From Aphrocallistes beatrix (lineage: Eukaryota > Porifera > Hexactinellida > Sceptrulophora > Aphrocallistidae): a stretch of 64,000 bases of DNA. The notes under the pieces are model-generated. The model saw only the letters and a program-made list of their open reading frames with translations, was not told the DNA's origin and did no database searches. Both the position numbers and the translations under genes were made by a program. The stretch lies in the NCBI GenBank assembly GCA_963281255.1, contig OY725504.1, positions 2,728,001 to 2,792,000 on the forward strand, in the 5' to 3' direction. Positions 33,157-43,157 of this stretch are shown one piece after another (position 1 is the stretch's first letter; each line of letters opens with the position of its first letter).

Positions 33157-33935
33157 CACGGTGGTCCGCGGGAAACTCCCTGATTTCGTTATATTCTCAT
33201 TTGAAAACTAATAAAGCAAAAGTAATTTTCTGAAAAGATATAAATAGATAAGGGTTATCGATTTTGTTTTTAATTACCAGTTAAGTTTCTAGTTATTCAT
33301 TATGTGTTCTATCCATCCTCCTTTTTTGGTGATAATTTAAGTTAATATCATTATTCTCGATCTTTTCTGACAGCATCAAAGCATAATCTAGTCTCTGTTG
33401 TTTATTTTGGTGTGTCTGTGTTTGTAATATGTGTATTTTATATGGGAACAATTTCAGTTCATCCCTGATTATTCTTCTGATAGTAGTTTTAGGTATTTTG
33501 GTCTCTCTTGAGAGCCGTCTCTGCGATCTTTTCGGCGAGTCCTCCAATTTTTTCCGAATTTTTTCAATGTTTTCACGGGTCCTAACTGTTAGTTCAGGTC
33601 CCAACCTCTTTTTATCACCTATTGAGCCATTTTCCTCAAAGTTCTTGACAATGTTTCGGATGGTTTTGGGATCTGGAGCCGTCTTTGTCCCATATTTCCT
33701 CCGATAAGCACGTTGTGTTGAAATAATGCTTTTATTGTTTTCATAATACCAGGAAACTAGCGCCACTTTTACCTTCAGTGTCAGCCTTGCCATGACTTCC
33801 TGCTAATATTTATGCTAGAACAGAACAAATTCAGCTGGCCTTAGCTTCGAAACGAGTGGTGACCCACTCGAATTAAGTAATCAGGGCAAAAGTTATTACA
33901 AAAATAAATTAGGGAGCTTCCCGTGGACCACCCTG
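33157..33935 (-). mobile_element. Internally deleted Tc1/mariner-superfamily element
   Basis: Ends CACGGTGGTCCGCGGGAAAC and the inverted CTTCCCGTGGACCACCCTG, TA on both sides. It codes only for the N-terminal part of a transposase (33293-33793). At 779 bp it is far shorter than an autonomous copy. Confidence 0.82.
33293..33793 (-). pseudogene. DUF4817-type transposase N terminus, truncated
   Basis: The 166 residues include a helix-turn-helix (VALVSWYYENNKSIISTQRA, YRRKYGTKTAPDPKTIRNIV) typical of DUF4817 transposases, and a second HTH (RSQRRLSRETKIPKTTIRRI). The chain ends after NYHQKRRMDRTHNE; the DDE/D catalytic region is missing because of an internal deletion. The remaining DNA-binding part has no frameshift. 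Confidence 0.85.
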
Positions 33936-34516
33936 TATATATATCTGTAACGAATTGATTGAAGAAACTACCAGGCACATAAAGCTGATTTTTGGCATGT
34001 GGGAGTTTTTTCGCCATGGCTCTACTAAGTTCTGTGCTCAGACCAAAATATCGACTCATCATGGAATTATGACGTCATTGTCACCTTTTTTTATAATTAG
34101 AAATTTCAGTTTTTCGACCATAACTCATCCATTTTAAGTGATAGAAGGCTGAAATTTTAATAGAATGTATATTTTAATATATCTCACATATTATACAACT
34201 ATCATAAAAAATGATGACTCAACACTCTGTTATGACGTCATCATTACGCATCAAAATTTAAAAAATTGACAAATTTGATTCTTTTTTGTGCGATATCGAT
34301 TGTAACAGTAGGACAGACGTATTTTGATGTTATTCCCATATAATTATTCAATGTGACCCCAGGCCATAGGCATAACGTTAGGGGTGGCGGCCTATAGGGC
34401 GTCACCCCAGGTTTGTTAGAATTTTGCTCTAGTTGAAACCGCTTCGAATAGAATAGTAATTCATTCAAATTAAAAGTAAACTCCTCCAAGTTGTCACACA
34501 TCAGTCATCTGATACG

Positions 34517-34894
34517 AGTCGCCTGATTCTGTACAACGATATTACCGGAATCTGTCCTACAACCAAACTGTTCGGAATCTGTCCTACGCCTGAGTTCGGA
34601 ATCTGTCCTACGACTATTTCTAGTTCGGAATTTGACCTACGCCTGAGTTCGGAATCTGTCCTACGACTATTTCGAGTTCGGAATCTGTCAGGGTTGCCGT
34701 GGGAGTATAATTTCAAAACCCATTCCCACAGGATATCAGTGGGAATACCCACAAAAACCCCAAAACCCACACAAACCCACTGGAAAACTCGGAATAATCG
34801 TAGGACAGATTCCGAACTCAGGTGTAGGACAGATTCCGAACTCATGCGTAGGACAGATTCCGAACTCAGGCGTAGGACAGATTCAGCGTTCCCT
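34517..34894. mobile_element. GGAATCTGTCCTA-iterated MITE with exact 8-bp TSD
   Basis: CTGATACG is duplicated at 34509-34516 and 34895-34902. The left arm has five or six copies of GTTCGGAATCTGTCCTACG, the right arm four inverted copies (GTAGGACAGATTCCGAACTC). The centre holds CCCACAAAAACCCCAAAACC, a C-rich strand possibly from another small insertion beginning CAGGGTTGCCGTGGG. Confidence 0.85.
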
Positions 34895-35267
34895 CTGATA
34901 CGGTCAGTATTCTAGTCTCAAAATTCAATGTTGTAACTGATATTAATTCATGATGCCATCTAACTCACCTTTCCTTTCATGATTGAGTGTTTTGAAACAC
35001 CTTTCAGCCAATGGCATGTAATTACCTCTAATTGGTTTCATCAAAGTTATGGCTTCAAACAATATACTAATATACTAGTATATAGTTTATACTACATTCA
35101 TACTTCACAACTGAATTTGTATTTACAACAATGGCTACCAGCGGATAAGAGATCCCGGTACGAATCAACCTTCTATAATCGTGAGCTTCAGCGCGAAAAA
35201 TCCAAGGCTCGATAACGCAGATTATTCCAGTGAAGCTTCTGGTGAGGTCGGCTTGGAACCTGGTATT

Positions 35268-35413
35268 CATAGGCGCCGAACCCGGGGGGGCTGGGGGGGC
35301 TCAAGCCCCCCCTGGAATCGAAGATGGCCCATAGACGCAATACAAATTTTAGGGCTGAGCCCCCCCTAGAACGCCAAAATTACCCTTAGATTTCTAAAAG
35401 TTCGGCGCCCCTG
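35268..35413. mobile_element. 146-bp hAT MITE, copy 2
   Basis: Reverse-orientation copy of 2980-3127: CATAGGCGCCGAAC ... GTTCGGCGCCCCTG. Flanking CTGGTATT / CTGGTACT is an 8-bp TSD with one mismatch. Confidence 0.9.
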
Positions 35414-35448
35414 CTGGTACTGATGTATATTTCCCAAAGGAGCAAGAT

Positions 35449-37690
35449 ATGCTATGCTCACCATCGGTGATGCCCAAGTCCCTAAGTGGTCACTCCATTC
35501 AAAAGCAGTGGTTTGCAGAAAATGCGTGGCTTAAGATGTGTGACGACAGGAAATCATTATATTGCATCATCTGTCACTGGGCTTTTGAGAATCGCCGTAT
35601 CCAACATTTGGATATAACCAGTTGCTCTAACAATCCTTGGAAGAACAAGCTCTCTGGGTTTTCCACATTCAAAAGGGGGAAAGCTGGGCTGGACAAGCAT
35701 GTGAATAGTGGAATTCACAAGACGGCTGAGTATGCCATGAACAGCGATCAGCATGCCGCTCAACAAAAAGTTATGTTAGATGAGTCGGTAAATACGAAAT
35801 TTGAGCTTGCAAGGACTGGTTTGAAGGCTATCTTTGAAGCCGTGAGGTTGTGTGGGCACCAGTGTATCCCGATGAGGGGTCACAGAGAAGAAGAGGTCTC
35901 AGCCAATTTCAACTGCATTGTGAATGTGATAGCCAAATTTAATCCTCAAGTAAAGAAGTACCTGCAGTCAGATCTCAAGCAGAGGTTCTTGTCACCACTA
36001 ATACAGAACGAAATTTTGAAAGATCTGGCCCACGCTCTGCTGAGAAGCCTTATTGCAAGAATTCGAGCTGAGTCTGTAGGTCTGTCAAAAGAACCAATAT
36101 TTTCCATAATTATCGACGAAACTACAGACATTAACAGAATTGAACAAGTCGCGATATGCTTGCGTTTCTGCACAAGACATGGATAGTGAAGAGCTGTTTA
36201 TTGGATTTCATCAGACATCCAGGACTGATGCTAATACCATGCTCAAACTCGTGAAGGATTCTCTGCTGACCTTTGGGCTTCCTTTCTCTGGTATTCAGGG
36301 TCAGGGTTACGACGGGGCATCGTATATGTCTGGCAGAGAAAACGGGTGCAGGCTAAGGTATTGACTGAAAATCCTAAAGCCCTTTACCTATACTGCTTTG
36401 GACATCAACTCAATTTGGTTGTCCAAGATTCCTTGAAAACCATTCCAGAAGTAGCAATCGCTCTGGAACGTATGCATTCTGTGGTTCAATTAATCAAAAA
36501 CTCGCCTAAGAAGTGGCACAGATTTAAAAGCATCGTAAACTTTGCATCCACTGATGACTTGTCATTCCCAAAAGACAACCACAGGCTGCGCCCCCTATGC
36601 ACAACTCGGTGGGTCATGAGGTTGCCCTCAGTTGATACCTTCCTAGTTCACTATCACGAAATTCTCGAGTTTCTAGAGTCTATCAAGGAAGATTATACTG
36701 AACCTGCCAACAATAGGGAGAAAGCTGACTCCATTCTGCGAAACCTCGAGACTTTCAAGAACTACTTCTGTCTCAGAGTAATTCAAAAGGTTCTGCAGGC
36801 TGCTAGTCCCATCCATGTCCAATGTCAGGGAAAAGGAGCAACTGTAGGACAGGTTAAAATCTGGGTCAATACTCTAATCCTTACCCTCACAGCTGAATGG
36901 CAGGGTCATTTAAATTCAGATGATCTGTATGAGGCTGTAAAGACACTGAATACTGAAGAGCTACACCTCGACCTACCTTCACTTCCTAGGGCGAACCGTA
37001 CACGTGGTAGTGTTATAAAAGCTGGCCCTATAACTGACGAACAGATCAAGGACTTCTATACATCCATGTACAGGTCTGTTATGGAGGCGGGTGCGAAAGC
37101 TCTAATCGACCGGTACTCAAAAAACGATCTCTCTACAGTAGAGTTGTTACGGAGGTGTCTGGAAGATGACACGATGACCGACGAGGATATCACAACGCTG
37201 GCAGAATATTATAATGGGGATATCGATCTCGGTCAACTCTTGTTTGAGAGAAATAACTGGTTCACTCGATGCACATGTATCACACACAGCATATGTAGAT
37301 TGGGAAGCAGAAATTTCAGTGACTCTTCCTCAGGAAATGTTTTTCCCTTGTAAAGAGACAATCATTTCGACTCTTAGAAAAACATTTGCTGAGGAAGAGT
37401 CACTGAAATTTCTGCTTCCCAATCTCCATATGTTGTGTGTAATATATGTGTGCCTACCTGTGACGACATGCGAAGCTGAGAGAGCCTTTAGTATGTTGCG
37501 CAGAATACACACATACCTCCGAAACTCGCAGACACAACAGAGGTTGAACCACTTCTCTGTACTGGCAGCACATAGGGATGTGGCGAGGATGTTGGATATG
37601 TGCCCTATTATCAACGAGTTCATCGACAGCACGACTCAAAGGGTTAACATATTTGGCCACCTGCAAAGTAGTAGGAGACTGGGTTGCTAA
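35449..37690 (+). pseudogene. ZMYM1-like hAT transposase, broken
   Basis: N-terminal zinc-finger region (SLYCIICHWAF then GLDKHVNSGIHK) is followed by the DUF4371-like core with IIIDETTDINRIEQVAICLR and GQGYDGASYMSG, GHQLNLVVQDSLK, and a C-terminal dimerisation segment LPVTTCEAERAFSMLRRIHT. The frame shifts after CTRHG (36186), one base is missing at about 36351, and a 64-bp inverted duplication (37282-37440) garbles the reading near 37300. Catalytic aspartates of the RNase H-like fold are visible. The gene is dead. Confidence 0.88.
37282..37440. repeat. 64-bp inverted duplication forming a hairpin inside the transposase
   Basis: Arms 37282-37345 and 37377-37440 differ at three positions only and are separated by 31 bp. 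The right arm is the sense copy (EEESLKFLLPNLHML); the left arm is its reverse complement, read as nonsense in the ORF. Confidence 0.9.
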
Positions 37691-37841
37691 AATTCAGTTT
37701 AGGTAACTTACATCAATATTCTACTAATATGTGTGGGTCTTAATAAATGTATAGTGATAGTGTTCGTAAAACTCGAGATGAAAAGCGAATCTCGCCACCC
37801 CAGATTTTTCTCTGTTATCTTAAAACGTTACGCCTATGAGG

Positions 37842-38165
37842 TGGATATTCTTGAGGTTCCCCTCAGTAGAAAAGGAAACATATATTTTGGTCGTGGAAGA
37901 CGCTTTCACAAAATGGTTAGAATGCTACCCGATACCCAACCAGAAGACAGAGACAATCACAGAGTAATTGGTCGAACTATTTTCGAGGTTTAGTATCCCC
38001 GAATTTCTGCATTCGGACCAAGGGCGAAATTTTGAATCACGTCTATTGAAGGAAACGTGTAGGAGTCTAGGAATTCACAAAACTCACACTACACCATATC
38101 ACCCATAGGGTAACGCATTAGTCGAAAGAAGCAACCGAACCGTTCTTCAAATGTTGCGGTGTTAA
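37842..38165 (+). pseudogene. Gypsy-type integrase fragment
   Basis: Across two frames the sequence reads as a retroelement integrase core: VDILEVPLSRKGN, then EDAFTKWLECYPIPN with the first catalytic D, HSDQGRNFESRLLKE with the second D, and GNALVERSNR with the E. One frameshift and two in-frame stops break it. It starts right at the hAT edge (37838). No LTRs were seen. A retrotransposon remnant, not an active gene. Confidence 0.8.
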
Positions 38166-38840
38166 GTCGACAGTAGTGATGGTTGGGAAACATATCTGTA
38201 TTTAGTTCTATTTGCATACCGCACTTGAGAAACGGTGATGTATCACGTGAAAATGAAATGCCTTTGGATACCAGTCAAATACTCCACAACCTAATGTAGC
38301 TATTGATGCAACTGCCAACGATTCGGTCCATGTCAATGATTCCATACATGGTCGGAGACTCGGAGTGTTAACTTTTCAAGTTCTACTCCTATGAAGTTTT
38401 CAAGCCCCACCCCTAAAAGTTTACAGCTCCAAACGATGACGCAAATGATCAAATAGGAAATACTTATATACTACCTCAACGGCTACGTCGGATGCCTAGA
38501 TACTTGGAAGAATATCTATATTAGAGTGTATGTACTGAGAGAGATTCTGTTCTGTTGAACTATTTTGTGCATAACTTCATATTGTCACTTTTGTTAGAAT
38601 AGTATTAATTTGTCCCAATTCTGCTGTTATCTGAAATATAATCATTAACAAATATTCCTCAAGCACACAATCAGATGACAAGAGTTAATCTTAAATATCA
38701 AAATGTAGAAACTTACTAGGTTAAATGCATTGCAAATGCCACTCAATTAGTTGACATAATTATGGGATGTTATGTCCATACAAGGCTCAGATTGTGTCTA
38801 TCATCAAAATGGCAGGAACCTCCTAGGCTACCATTGATGC
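38166..38840. other. Decayed Gypsy tail and intergenic sequence
   Basis: Up to about 38523 there is weak coding-like sequence ending PQRLRRMPRYLEEYLY-stop, probably the 3' part of the same Gypsy pol. Beyond that nothing is recognised. Confidence 0.4.
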
Positions 38841-38986
38841 GGTATGGTGGAAATAGTTCGAACCAAAACCGGAAATATTCGACTTTCCAAAAAAGGAAAT
38901 AGTTCGAAAAAAACCCACCATTAATCCTAATGATAAAAAGTCGAACTATTTCCTTTTTCGAAAAGTCGAACCATTTCCGCATTACC
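38841..38986. mobile_element. 146-bp MITE with 9-bp TSD, GGAAATAGTTCGA-iterated
   Basis: CATTGATGC is repeated at 38832-38840 and 38987-38995. Ends GGTATGGTGGAAATAGTTCG and CGAACCATTTCCGCATTACC are inverted, and GGAAATAGTTCGA or its inverse occurs four times. A 9-bp TSD points to a Mutator-like (MULE) element, but that is inference. Confidence 0.85.
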
Positions 38987-39199
38987 CATTGATGCATAAC
39001 AAATATCTCATTCGGCTGACTGCTTGCACAATTACTAAAGTGTGTAATATTGGGCTCGATTTTCTTTACTAAATTCAGTTCTAACTTCACACTCAATCCA
39101 ATTCCTTTATTTTATGTGAGTCAGTTTAAAAGTCCGAATATAGAATTATAAATTATTCATCTACTCTTTTTATATTAGATATTATGATAGCGCGATAAA

Positions 39200-39712
39200 A
39201 TGACTTCCTGGTGGTTACACGTGTTTACTATCTGGTATGTGCTGACACTGCTCTATATGGGAAATAAATCTTGGTCCGGTGGTGTATTTATCGGTTCCAT
39301 TACATGCTTTGGGATTATTGGATGGATGGGAGTGCATTTGAAAGCATATTTACTCGATCAGGGAGCAAGAGTAATTGGTGATTGTTGGGTATTTATGGTA
39401 TTTGACATTACAATTATTTTATCACTACTTGCTATGTACATCAAGTTTGCAGTCAAAACTACTGCTCCGATGAGTCTGAGAATTGGTTTGGGTATTTCAA
39501 GTCTGTTCTTCTTGTTCTTCAACGCTACCAACGAAGATGTACAGGACTTTACGTGGCATTCCAAACACTCCATACTACGCCTGACTATAACCTTTGGAGT
39601 AAGGATAGCAGCCTTCTACTTAGACCGAAGTAGAGAAGAAGCAGTAAAGAAAGTTAAGTGGAACTTATTCTTTTATTTGGCATGTTCATTGCTTGTTAAT
39701 AGTTCACACTAG
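39200..39712 (+). CDS. 170-aa multi-pass membrane protein, unknown family
   Basis: Not recognised. The chain is strongly hydrophobic with about six segments: WWLHVFTIWYVLTLLYMG, GVFIGSITCFGIIGWMGVHL, GDCWVFMVFDITIILSLLAM, LRIGLGISSLFFLFFNA, then LTITFGVRIAAFYL and WNLFFYLACSLLV. Charged loops between them (NKSWSGG, KFAVKTTAPM, TNEDVQDFTWHSKHS, DRSREEAVKKVK) give a regular membrane pattern. The start ATG follows a stop-rich leader and the frame is unbroken. No enzyme motif is seen. It lies alone between a MITE and Gypsy debris, so context gives no clue to its role. Single exon, probably a real host gene. Confidence 0.65.
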   Translation: MTSWWLHVFTIWYVLTLLYMGNKSWSGGVFIGSITCFGIIGWMGVHLKAYLLDQGARVIGDCWVFMVFDITIILSLLAMYIKFAVKTTAPMSLRIGLGISSLFFLFFNATNEDVQDFTWHSKHSILRLTITFGVRIAAFYLDRSREEAVKKVKWNLFFYLACSLLVNSSH

Positions 39713-40682
39713 CTATAATAGTGATTTGGAACAACATCTGTATTATCATGAATGGATAGGCATATGTTCTTCTATTATTTACCACCACATCAGAAAATAT
39801 GTCCCTTTTGTAACTTTGTGATACAATGTTTAAAAAGATCACGATAGCCTAAAAGATTATCGAGCGTAATTATGATTATTGATCATGTAACCAAATATTG
39901 CTTAGAATAGGGTTTGTCGCTACATAATATATCGCTGATCGACAAAATATGGTTACAAAGCCTAACCAGTCCAAATTCAAAATAGTCTCTAAACGTTTAT
40001 CATAATAGTCATAGTGCGTTTTAATTAAAAGACTATATATATTCGAATGCAATGTTATACTGAAGTAATCATTTAGCAGTGCAATTAGATGGCAAACAAA
40101 AAGGACAAAGGTTTGTTATATTAAATAATCACAATTCAAATATTCCTGAAAGATCTAGTGTCTTAATATTGCTAACTTTTCTACATACAGTTCATATATA
40201 CTCACGTATTGTTTAAGTAAATATATTAATGATACGTATTATGATATTACAGATTTCTGGCGGGACGTCTTGCTTTTTTATCTCTTTTTATGGGCAAATT
40301 TTATCGAGTATCCCGTTTTTACATGAAATTTCACATTATGTCCAGTGTTGCCATATCATGAACAAAGTTCATAGATTTGACCATTTTCATGAACTTTTGA
40401 CTTGTGGCATGAACTTTTTTTCGTAAATTGTCATTTTATGAATTCAATATCGTTCACAGCCTACGCAACTATAGCCTATTCACGGTATTTAACCATGGAT
40501 TACTTAAAGTCTTCTGTTCAAAATACGAACTGTATAGCATATCTATATTTTGCTGAAATTTAATTTAGTGTAATGAATATTAATACAAAAGAGGTGGGAA
40601 ATTGTGATAGTTCTCTCTCTTACTACAAGCCAACATGTATACGAATAGTCCTTCATATTAATCGTGACCCAATCTCCCGTGG
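39713..40682. other. Intergenic, no gene seen
   Basis: AT-rich. Near 40343-40425 the motif ATCATGAAC / GTTCATAG / CATGAACTTTT recurs; the same motif is tandemly repeated at 42765-43022, so these might be two ends of one larger element enclosing the Gypsy and THAP fragments. No inverted terminus was found to prove it. Confidence 0.35.
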
Positions 40683-41813
40683 TTATGTTGGATGTTGGAT
40701 GTTTACGTCTTTATCATACTTCTTCTTAGCCCCTGATTGGGTGCACTCCTGGTTTTCTCGTGCAATTTCACTCAATTCTTGCCTCTTCTTTACCGTTATT
40801 TCGATATACATACTGGCTGACCCTGTAACTTTTGTTGGAGTACTTCCAGTGCTAATGATATCGATTGGTGATCTCGGCTGACGGCCAAACGGCAACATGT
40901 GTTGACTGTGGAGCAGGGATTCCAGAACTGGTGAAAAAAAAGTTGTACGTTTTTTTTTTTGCCAACCGTTTACTTGCTACTTTATTTTTTCCTCCATTTT
41001 AGATTTAGTTTTACTCACTCACTACTTTTTTTTAACTTGCTACTTATTTTTTGACCGACATTTAGTTGGCGTGAGGGGAAGAAATTATTGTTTATACAAT
41101 ATATGACAGAAACTAGGCCGCATCGAGCGATTTGCAGAAATATTTGAGCATTTCAGAAACAGAATTTTCTTAATTTAACCATGTTCTTTTCATCAGGGTG
41201 TCCGGGAAATTTACTTGCTACTTTTTTTTTGCTCGCAATCCAGAATATTTACTTACTACCTTTTATTTTTCTCCAAAAAAATAAAAATGTAGTAAGTAGC
41301 AAGTAAAAAAAAAGTAGCAAGTAAATCCCTGCTGTGGAGATATTCTACTCGACGCGTTGTCCAGATTATTGCAGTAGAAAGTAACCTCTTGCAACAACGA
41401 CGGCCAGGAACCCTTTTCTAGGTGGCTCAGCATCAAGCAACGTATCACTTGTTTGACGAAGCCGATTTGTCTTTCGGCATCCCATCGGACTCCGGGTTTA
41501 CTGTGTGGTGTGACGTTTAGTAATCCCTAAGTCGTGGCACAGTTCGTGCATCGCTAACCCGTCCACATTCTTCCCCTGATCTGTGAGCATCATATTTGGT
41601 ACGTCAAATCCACGATAGACCCATCCTTCCATGAATTCGTTAACGATGGACGTGGTGGTCTGGTCTTTCAACGGGATTGCTTCGACGTAATGTGAAAAGA
41701 GAGGTATGAGGTATCCGCCATTTCGCAGTGTCGTATTCAGCAGGTTAATAGTAAATTCACCTCGTTATCTGTCTGGAAGATGTGAGGTGCTCCATGTTCA
41801 CAGAATACTGTCA
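40683..41813 (-). pseudogene. Gypsy-type integrase, minus strand, split by a MITE
   Basis: Reading leftwards: FCEHGAPHIFQTDN at the right edge, then SHYVEAIPLKDQTTTS, MLTDQGKNVDG and HDLGITKRHTT, a frameshift, CLMLSHLEKGSWPSLLQEVT, the MITE at 40914-41331, and finally FGRQPRSPIDII with ELSEIARENQE, the tail found after integrase cores. Stops and frameshifts make it inactive. Order of the first two pieces suggests a rearranged or composite copy. Confidence 0.75.
40914..41331. mobile_element. 418-bp hAT MITE with exact 8-bp TSD
   Basis: CAGGGATT and AATCCCTG ends, with CTGTGGAG duplicated at 40906-40913 and 41332-41339. Both arms repeat TTTACTTGCTACTTTTTTT or its inverse (AGTAGCAAGTAAA). It interrupts the Gypsy integrase. 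Confidence 0.92.
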
Positions 41814-41988
41814 GGGTCGCTTATTATGAACCCGCTTAATATGAACATTCGTTTATTATGAACTAACCTCCTGGTCCCAATTTCATTTTTTAGATAGGAT
41901 TTGTATTGAATCAAGTTCGCCTAATATGAAGTATCTCTATTATGAACATACTTGTTGGTCCCCTGGTGGTTCACAATAAGCGACCCTG
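41812..41988. mobile_element. 177-bp MITE, CAGGGTCGCTTATTATGAAC ends
   Basis: CAGGGTCGCTTATTATGAAC and GGTTCACAATAAGCGACCCTG are inverted ends. The motif TTATTATGAAC / TTAATATGAAC recurs five times within 177 bp. Flanks share only ACTG, so the TSD is unresolved. Confidence 0.85.
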
Positions 41989-42180
41989 ACTGAGATCAGA
42001 TGTTCGCATACATTCAGCTGACTTCGTTTTAAGCGCTCTCACCACAATAAACCATTGAAACCATCTTCTCTAAACCCCTCCATATCACCAATTCCATGCT
42101 CTCCCATAGCCTTGTCTTCCTCGCTGACTTGCTCGGCTGCTTTTTCAGGATGTATGAAAATTGGGAGTCCCAATTCACAC

Positions 42181-42486
42181 TTAAATATGAAGAACAATTA
42201 GGAAGATTGATGGGCTTGGCATTTTCCGAAGACCAGGTTTTCTGGAAACTTTCTTCACTGCACCGTCACCCTGGGGAATATCGAACTGAAGTAGTATATC
42301 CTCTTCACAGAAATGTCTCGCACAGATGAAGACTCTCGCCAATTTCCATGCATCATCTCTATGGAGAAACCTTCGCCATTCATCTTGCATTTCCTTGGAC
42401 CAATGATTCAACATTTCAAACACTGGAACGTAATCATTGCCGTCGTAATTGGAGCAGCAGTTGGCTACACTACACCTATTTGGCAT
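42181..42486 (-). CDS. THAP-domain zinc-finger fragment, about 101 aa
   Basis: The N terminus MPNRCSVANCCSNYDG opens a THAP (C2CH) DNA-binding finger; VPVFEMLNHW, the central W in DEWRRFL, and VFICARHFCEEDI supply the other zinc ligands, and FDIPQGDGAVKK approximates the end of the fold. THAP fingers occur in P-element transposases and in host proteins derived from them. Nothing after residue 101 is recognisable in this frame. Given the transposon debris around it, a P-type transposon fragment is more likely than a host gene; a short intact THAP protein cannot be excluded. Confidence 0.65.
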   Translation of the reverse strand: MPNRCSVANCCSNYDGNDYVPVFEMLNHWSKEMQDEWRRFLHRDDAWKLARVFICARHFCEEDILLQFDIPQGDGAVKKVSRKPGLRKMPSPSIFLIVLHI

Positions 42487-42764
42487 ACTGCTAAGAAAAA
42501 TGTACGTGTGGATGAATACATTGGGAATTAGGAAGAAAATGTATGAAATATTGTAAGTAATATATAAACTAGCACTGATACATATCTTATATTATACACT
42601 GCATTTTATCGTATCAAATTTATTTCAGACATCATGTTTTGTTTACAAAATAGACTTTAATCCATGGTGAGGTAAAATTTAGAGTAGTATCCATATTATG
42701 TTTATATCAATCAGAATCTCATACACTGGTATATTTTCGATAACTTGAAATATAATTTGGATGA

Positions 42765-43022
42765 TAGTAACTTTTTAATTTTGGCATGAACATGGCATGA
42801 ACTTTTTACTCTTGGCATGAACTTTTCAAAACCTTTTTACCTTTGGCATGAACATGGCATGAACTTTTACTTTTGGCATGAACATGGCATGAACTTTTTA
42901 CTTTTGGCATGAACATGGCATGAACTTTTTACTTTTGGCATGAACATGGCATGAACTTTTTACTTTTGGCATGAACATGGCATGAACTTTTTACTTTTGG
43001 CATTAACATGGCATGAACTTTT
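42765..43022. repeat. Tandem repeat of about 31-bp unit, GGCATGAACATGGCATGAAC
   Basis: Seven to eight near-identical units TTTTGGCATGAACATGGCATGAACTTTTTAC run in one direction. It encodes nothing. The same GGCATGAACTTTTT word occurs once at about 40405. Confidence 0.92.
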
Positions 43023-43157
43023 GGTCCAACCTTTCGACCCTACTCTAAACCGATGTACAAAAATATAATGTATGAACCACAATAATTGTCCTCTTAAAAT
43101 AAACCAATATATAAATTGGGAGCCGATCCCCTAAGTAATACAATGGACAAATCGAAA

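Larger units (their letters stand above)
32619..34364 (+). mobile_element. MITE-A copy 8 hosting two nested TA-type elements
   Basis: The left terminus ATCCTTACTATTAAAC is at 32619; the body resumes at 33939 with CTGTAACGAATTGATTGAAG and runs to GTGACCCCAGG at 34364, where a hAT end begins. The TA tract between was hit twice: by MITE-B (32669-33144) and by a DUF4817-type element (33157-33935). TGACGTCA occurs at about 34070 and 34233. Confidence 0.85.
34365..37838 (+). mobile_element. hAT transposon, 3.5 kb, with nested MITEs
   Basis: CATAGGCATAACGTTAGGGG at the left and AACGTTACGCCTATG at the right are inverted; both subterminal regions also share GGGGTGGCG / CGCCACCCC. No TSD is visible: the left flank is MITE-A and the right flank is Gypsy sequence. 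It contains MITEs at 34517-34894 and 35268-35413 and a broken transposase. Confidence 0.75.

Noticed and set aside
33841..34062. Possible extension of the DUF4817 transposase to the left TIR
   Set aside because: The ORF is in the MITE-A body and the TIR at 33935 ends the element.
40573..40881. 102-aa plus-strand ORF with hydrophobic segments
   Set aside because: The opposite strand at 40683-40898 reads as Gypsy integrase tail (FGRQPRSPIDII), so the plus-strand ORF is its shadow.
42765..43022. CRISPR-like array
   Set aside because: Units are contiguous with no unique spacers, and the genome is eukaryotic.
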